A DNA stretch of 5,884 nt from an uncultured Lachnospiraceae bacterium (GTDB lineage: Bacteria > Bacillota > Clostridia > Lachnospirales > Lachnospiraceae): positions 1 to 5,884 of the forward strand of contig OMRN01000325.1 in assembly GCA_900313265.1 (NCBI GenBank), in the 5' to 3' direction. The translations under genes were made by a program, and so were the position numbers. Positions within the stretch are counted from its first letter, which is position 1; each line of letters starts with the position of its first letter. The notes under the pieces were generated by a model that was given only the letters and a program-made list of their open reading frames with translations, did not search any database and was not told the origin of the DNA. Shown in pieces: positions 4,626-5,884 of this stretch.

Positions 4626-5884
4626 ATGGGAAGGATTATCGGAATTGATTTGGGGACCACCAATTCTTTGGTCTGTTACTGGAATCAGGGCTCTGTATGC
4701 ATGATTCCGAATTCTTTTGATGAGTATTTAACACCGAGTGTTGTCAGCTTCGATCAAGACGGAACGGTTACTGTCGGAAAGGTGGCAAGAGAAAGGCTGA
4801 TTACTCATCCGGATTCCACTTTTGAAAGTTTCAAACGATATATGGGACGGAAGCATCATTATACGTGCTTCGGTAATTCCTTTACGTCCGAAGAACTGTC
4901 GGCATTTGTATTGAAAAATTTAAAGGCCGATGCGGAGCGATATTTCGGTGAAGAAGTGTCGGAAGCCGTCATCAGTGTGCCGGCCTATTTTGATGACAAG
5001 GCCAGAAATGCCACCAAAAATGCGGGACTTCTGGCCGGACTTAAAGTGGACCGTATCATTAATGAACCGTCTGCCGCGGCACTTGGCTACATCGCCAGAA
5101 CGAAAGAAGAAGCGGGAACGGATGAGTTTGAGGAAAATTCCTATCTCATTTTTGATTTCGGAGGTGGAACGCTCGACGTATCGTTAGTGGATACGTTTGA
5201 AAATATCGTGGAGATCATTTCCGTATCCGGCAACAACATGCTCGGCGGAATCGATTTCGACCGTAAAATCGCAGAGCATTTTCTAAAGGAAATGAGTCTC
5301 GAAAGAAACGGTATTTCCGAAGAAACATACCGTGTGATTTTAAAATCCGCAGAGAATGTCAAAAGAGAACTGACGGATCACTCACCGGCTAAGATGGTGG
5401 TTAACTGCGATGAAGTCCGTGCGGAACTTGAAATTACGGATATCGAACTGGCCGGAATCTGTGCACCGGTACTGCAAAGCATTTATGCGCCTGTTAACAA
5501 TGTGCTTCGTGATTCCGAAAGGGATATTTCATCCGTTACGGATATCATCATGGTCGGCGGAACTTCGAAAATGCCGATTGTAAAACAGTATCTTGCACAC
5601 CTTCTGCACCGGAAGGAAATCAGTGTTTTTCATCCGGACTATATCGTGGCGGAAGGCATGGGCGTTTATGCCGGAATCAAGGAAAGAAGCGCGGATGTAA
5701 AGGACCTTCTGTTAACCGACGTCTGCCCGTTTTCCTTAGGGACGAATGTTGTCAATAAACAGAACAAGGGAAAGGATTTGTCCTCGTTTATTATTTTGAG
5801 GAATTCGCCTTTGCCGATCAGTAAAACGAGTGTATTTTATCCGTCATACGAACAGCAGAGTGTGGTGGATTTTAAGATTTTTCA
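4626..5884 (+). CDS. Hsp70-family chaperone, HscC-like (3' end beyond window)
   Basis: The open frame continues past the right edge; 419 complete residues are visible. The nucleotide-binding domain is intact: phosphate-1 motif GIDLGTTNS (6-14), Lys70 in FKRYMG at the place of the catalytic lysine, Glu147 in INEPSAAALGY, phosphate-2 motif DFGGGTLD (177-184), LGGIDFD following, and adenosine motif IIMVGGTSKMP (307-317), where the usual arginine is lysine. The interdomain linker reads DLLLTDV, followed by CPFSLGTNV, and the beta substrate-binding domain starts near residue 366. The DVCPFSLG sequence and the short domain resemble HscC-type Hsp70s more than housekeeping DnaK (DVTPLSLG). These proteins use ATP-driven cycles to bind client proteins in the cytoplasm. 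No grpE, dnaJ or hrcA is adjacent and no CIRCE site precedes it, arguing against the main heat-shock dnaK. The client and co-chaperone are unknown; a J-domain gene may lie downstream. Confidence 0.9.
   Translation, partial: MGRIIGIDLGTTNSLVCYWNQGSVCMIPNSFDEYLTPSVVSFDQDGTVTVGKVARERLITHPDSTFESFKRYMGRKHHYTCFGNSFTSEELSAFVLKNLKADAERYFGEEVSEAVISVPAYFDDKARNATKNAGLLAGLKVDRIINEPSAAALGYIARTKEEAGTDEFEENSYLIFDFGGGTLDVSLVDTFENIVEIISVSGNNMLGGIDFDRKIAEHFLKEMSLERNGISEETYRVILKSAENVKRELTDHSPAKMVVNCDEVRAELEITDIELAGICAPVLQSIYAPVNNVLRDSERDISSVTDIIMVGGTSKMPIVKQYLAHLLHRKEISVFHPDYIVAEGMGVYAGIKERSADVKDLLLTDVCPFSLGTNVVNKQNKGKDLSSFIILRNSPLPISKTSVFYPSYEQQSVVDFKIF

Overview
The window looks like chromosomal DNA of an anaerobic, moderate-GC member of the Bacillota, most likely a Clostridia/Lachnospiraceae-type organism. 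This rests on strong GGAGG-type ribosome binding sites, sigma-A-like promoters, and a hydrogenase-like iron-sulfur protein set among DRTGG-domain and anti-sigma-type ATPase genes, an arrangement typical of fermentative clostridia. No species is claimed. No rRNA, tRNA, CRISPR array, IS element or phage gene is visible.

Left part (about 1-2900, minus strand): a compact four-gene operon read right to left. The order is a Cys-rich DRTGG-domain protein (2299-2652), a small HATPase_c protein of the RsbW/SpoIIAB type (1884-2306, overlapping the previous gene by 8 nt), a 427-residue [FeFe]-hydrogenase-like protein with three iron-sulfur modules (585-1868), and a second DRTGG-domain protein (115-441). 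The hydrogenase-like protein keeps all four H-cluster cysteines but has lost the proton-relay cysteine and two other active-site residues. This is the pattern of putative sensory (HydS-type) enzymes rather than bulk H2 producers. The operon therefore reads best as a redox or H2 sensing and signalling module, although the signalling logic is inference. A well-formed promoter (2868-2896, minus) would give a leader of about 200 nt with some folding potential.

The last DRTGG gene is bracketed by a 24-nt-periodic repeat family with core GTGCCTGTCACTTT: three direct copies downstream (44-105), and one copy plus two inverted copies upstream (520-580). The upstream group can form two alternative perfect 15-bp hairpins.

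Right part (about 2900-5884, plus strand): a promoter with an extended -10 box (2919-2927), diverging from the operon promoter, precedes a multi-pass membrane protein of the GtrII-like glucosyltransferase type (2968-4542). After 83 nt comes an Hsp70-family gene that runs off the right edge (4626 onward; 419 residues visible). It has an intact nucleotide-binding domain and a DVCPFSLG linker region reminiscent of HscC-like Hsp70s. No CIRCE operator is present. No functional link between these two genes and the left operon can be shown from the sequence.
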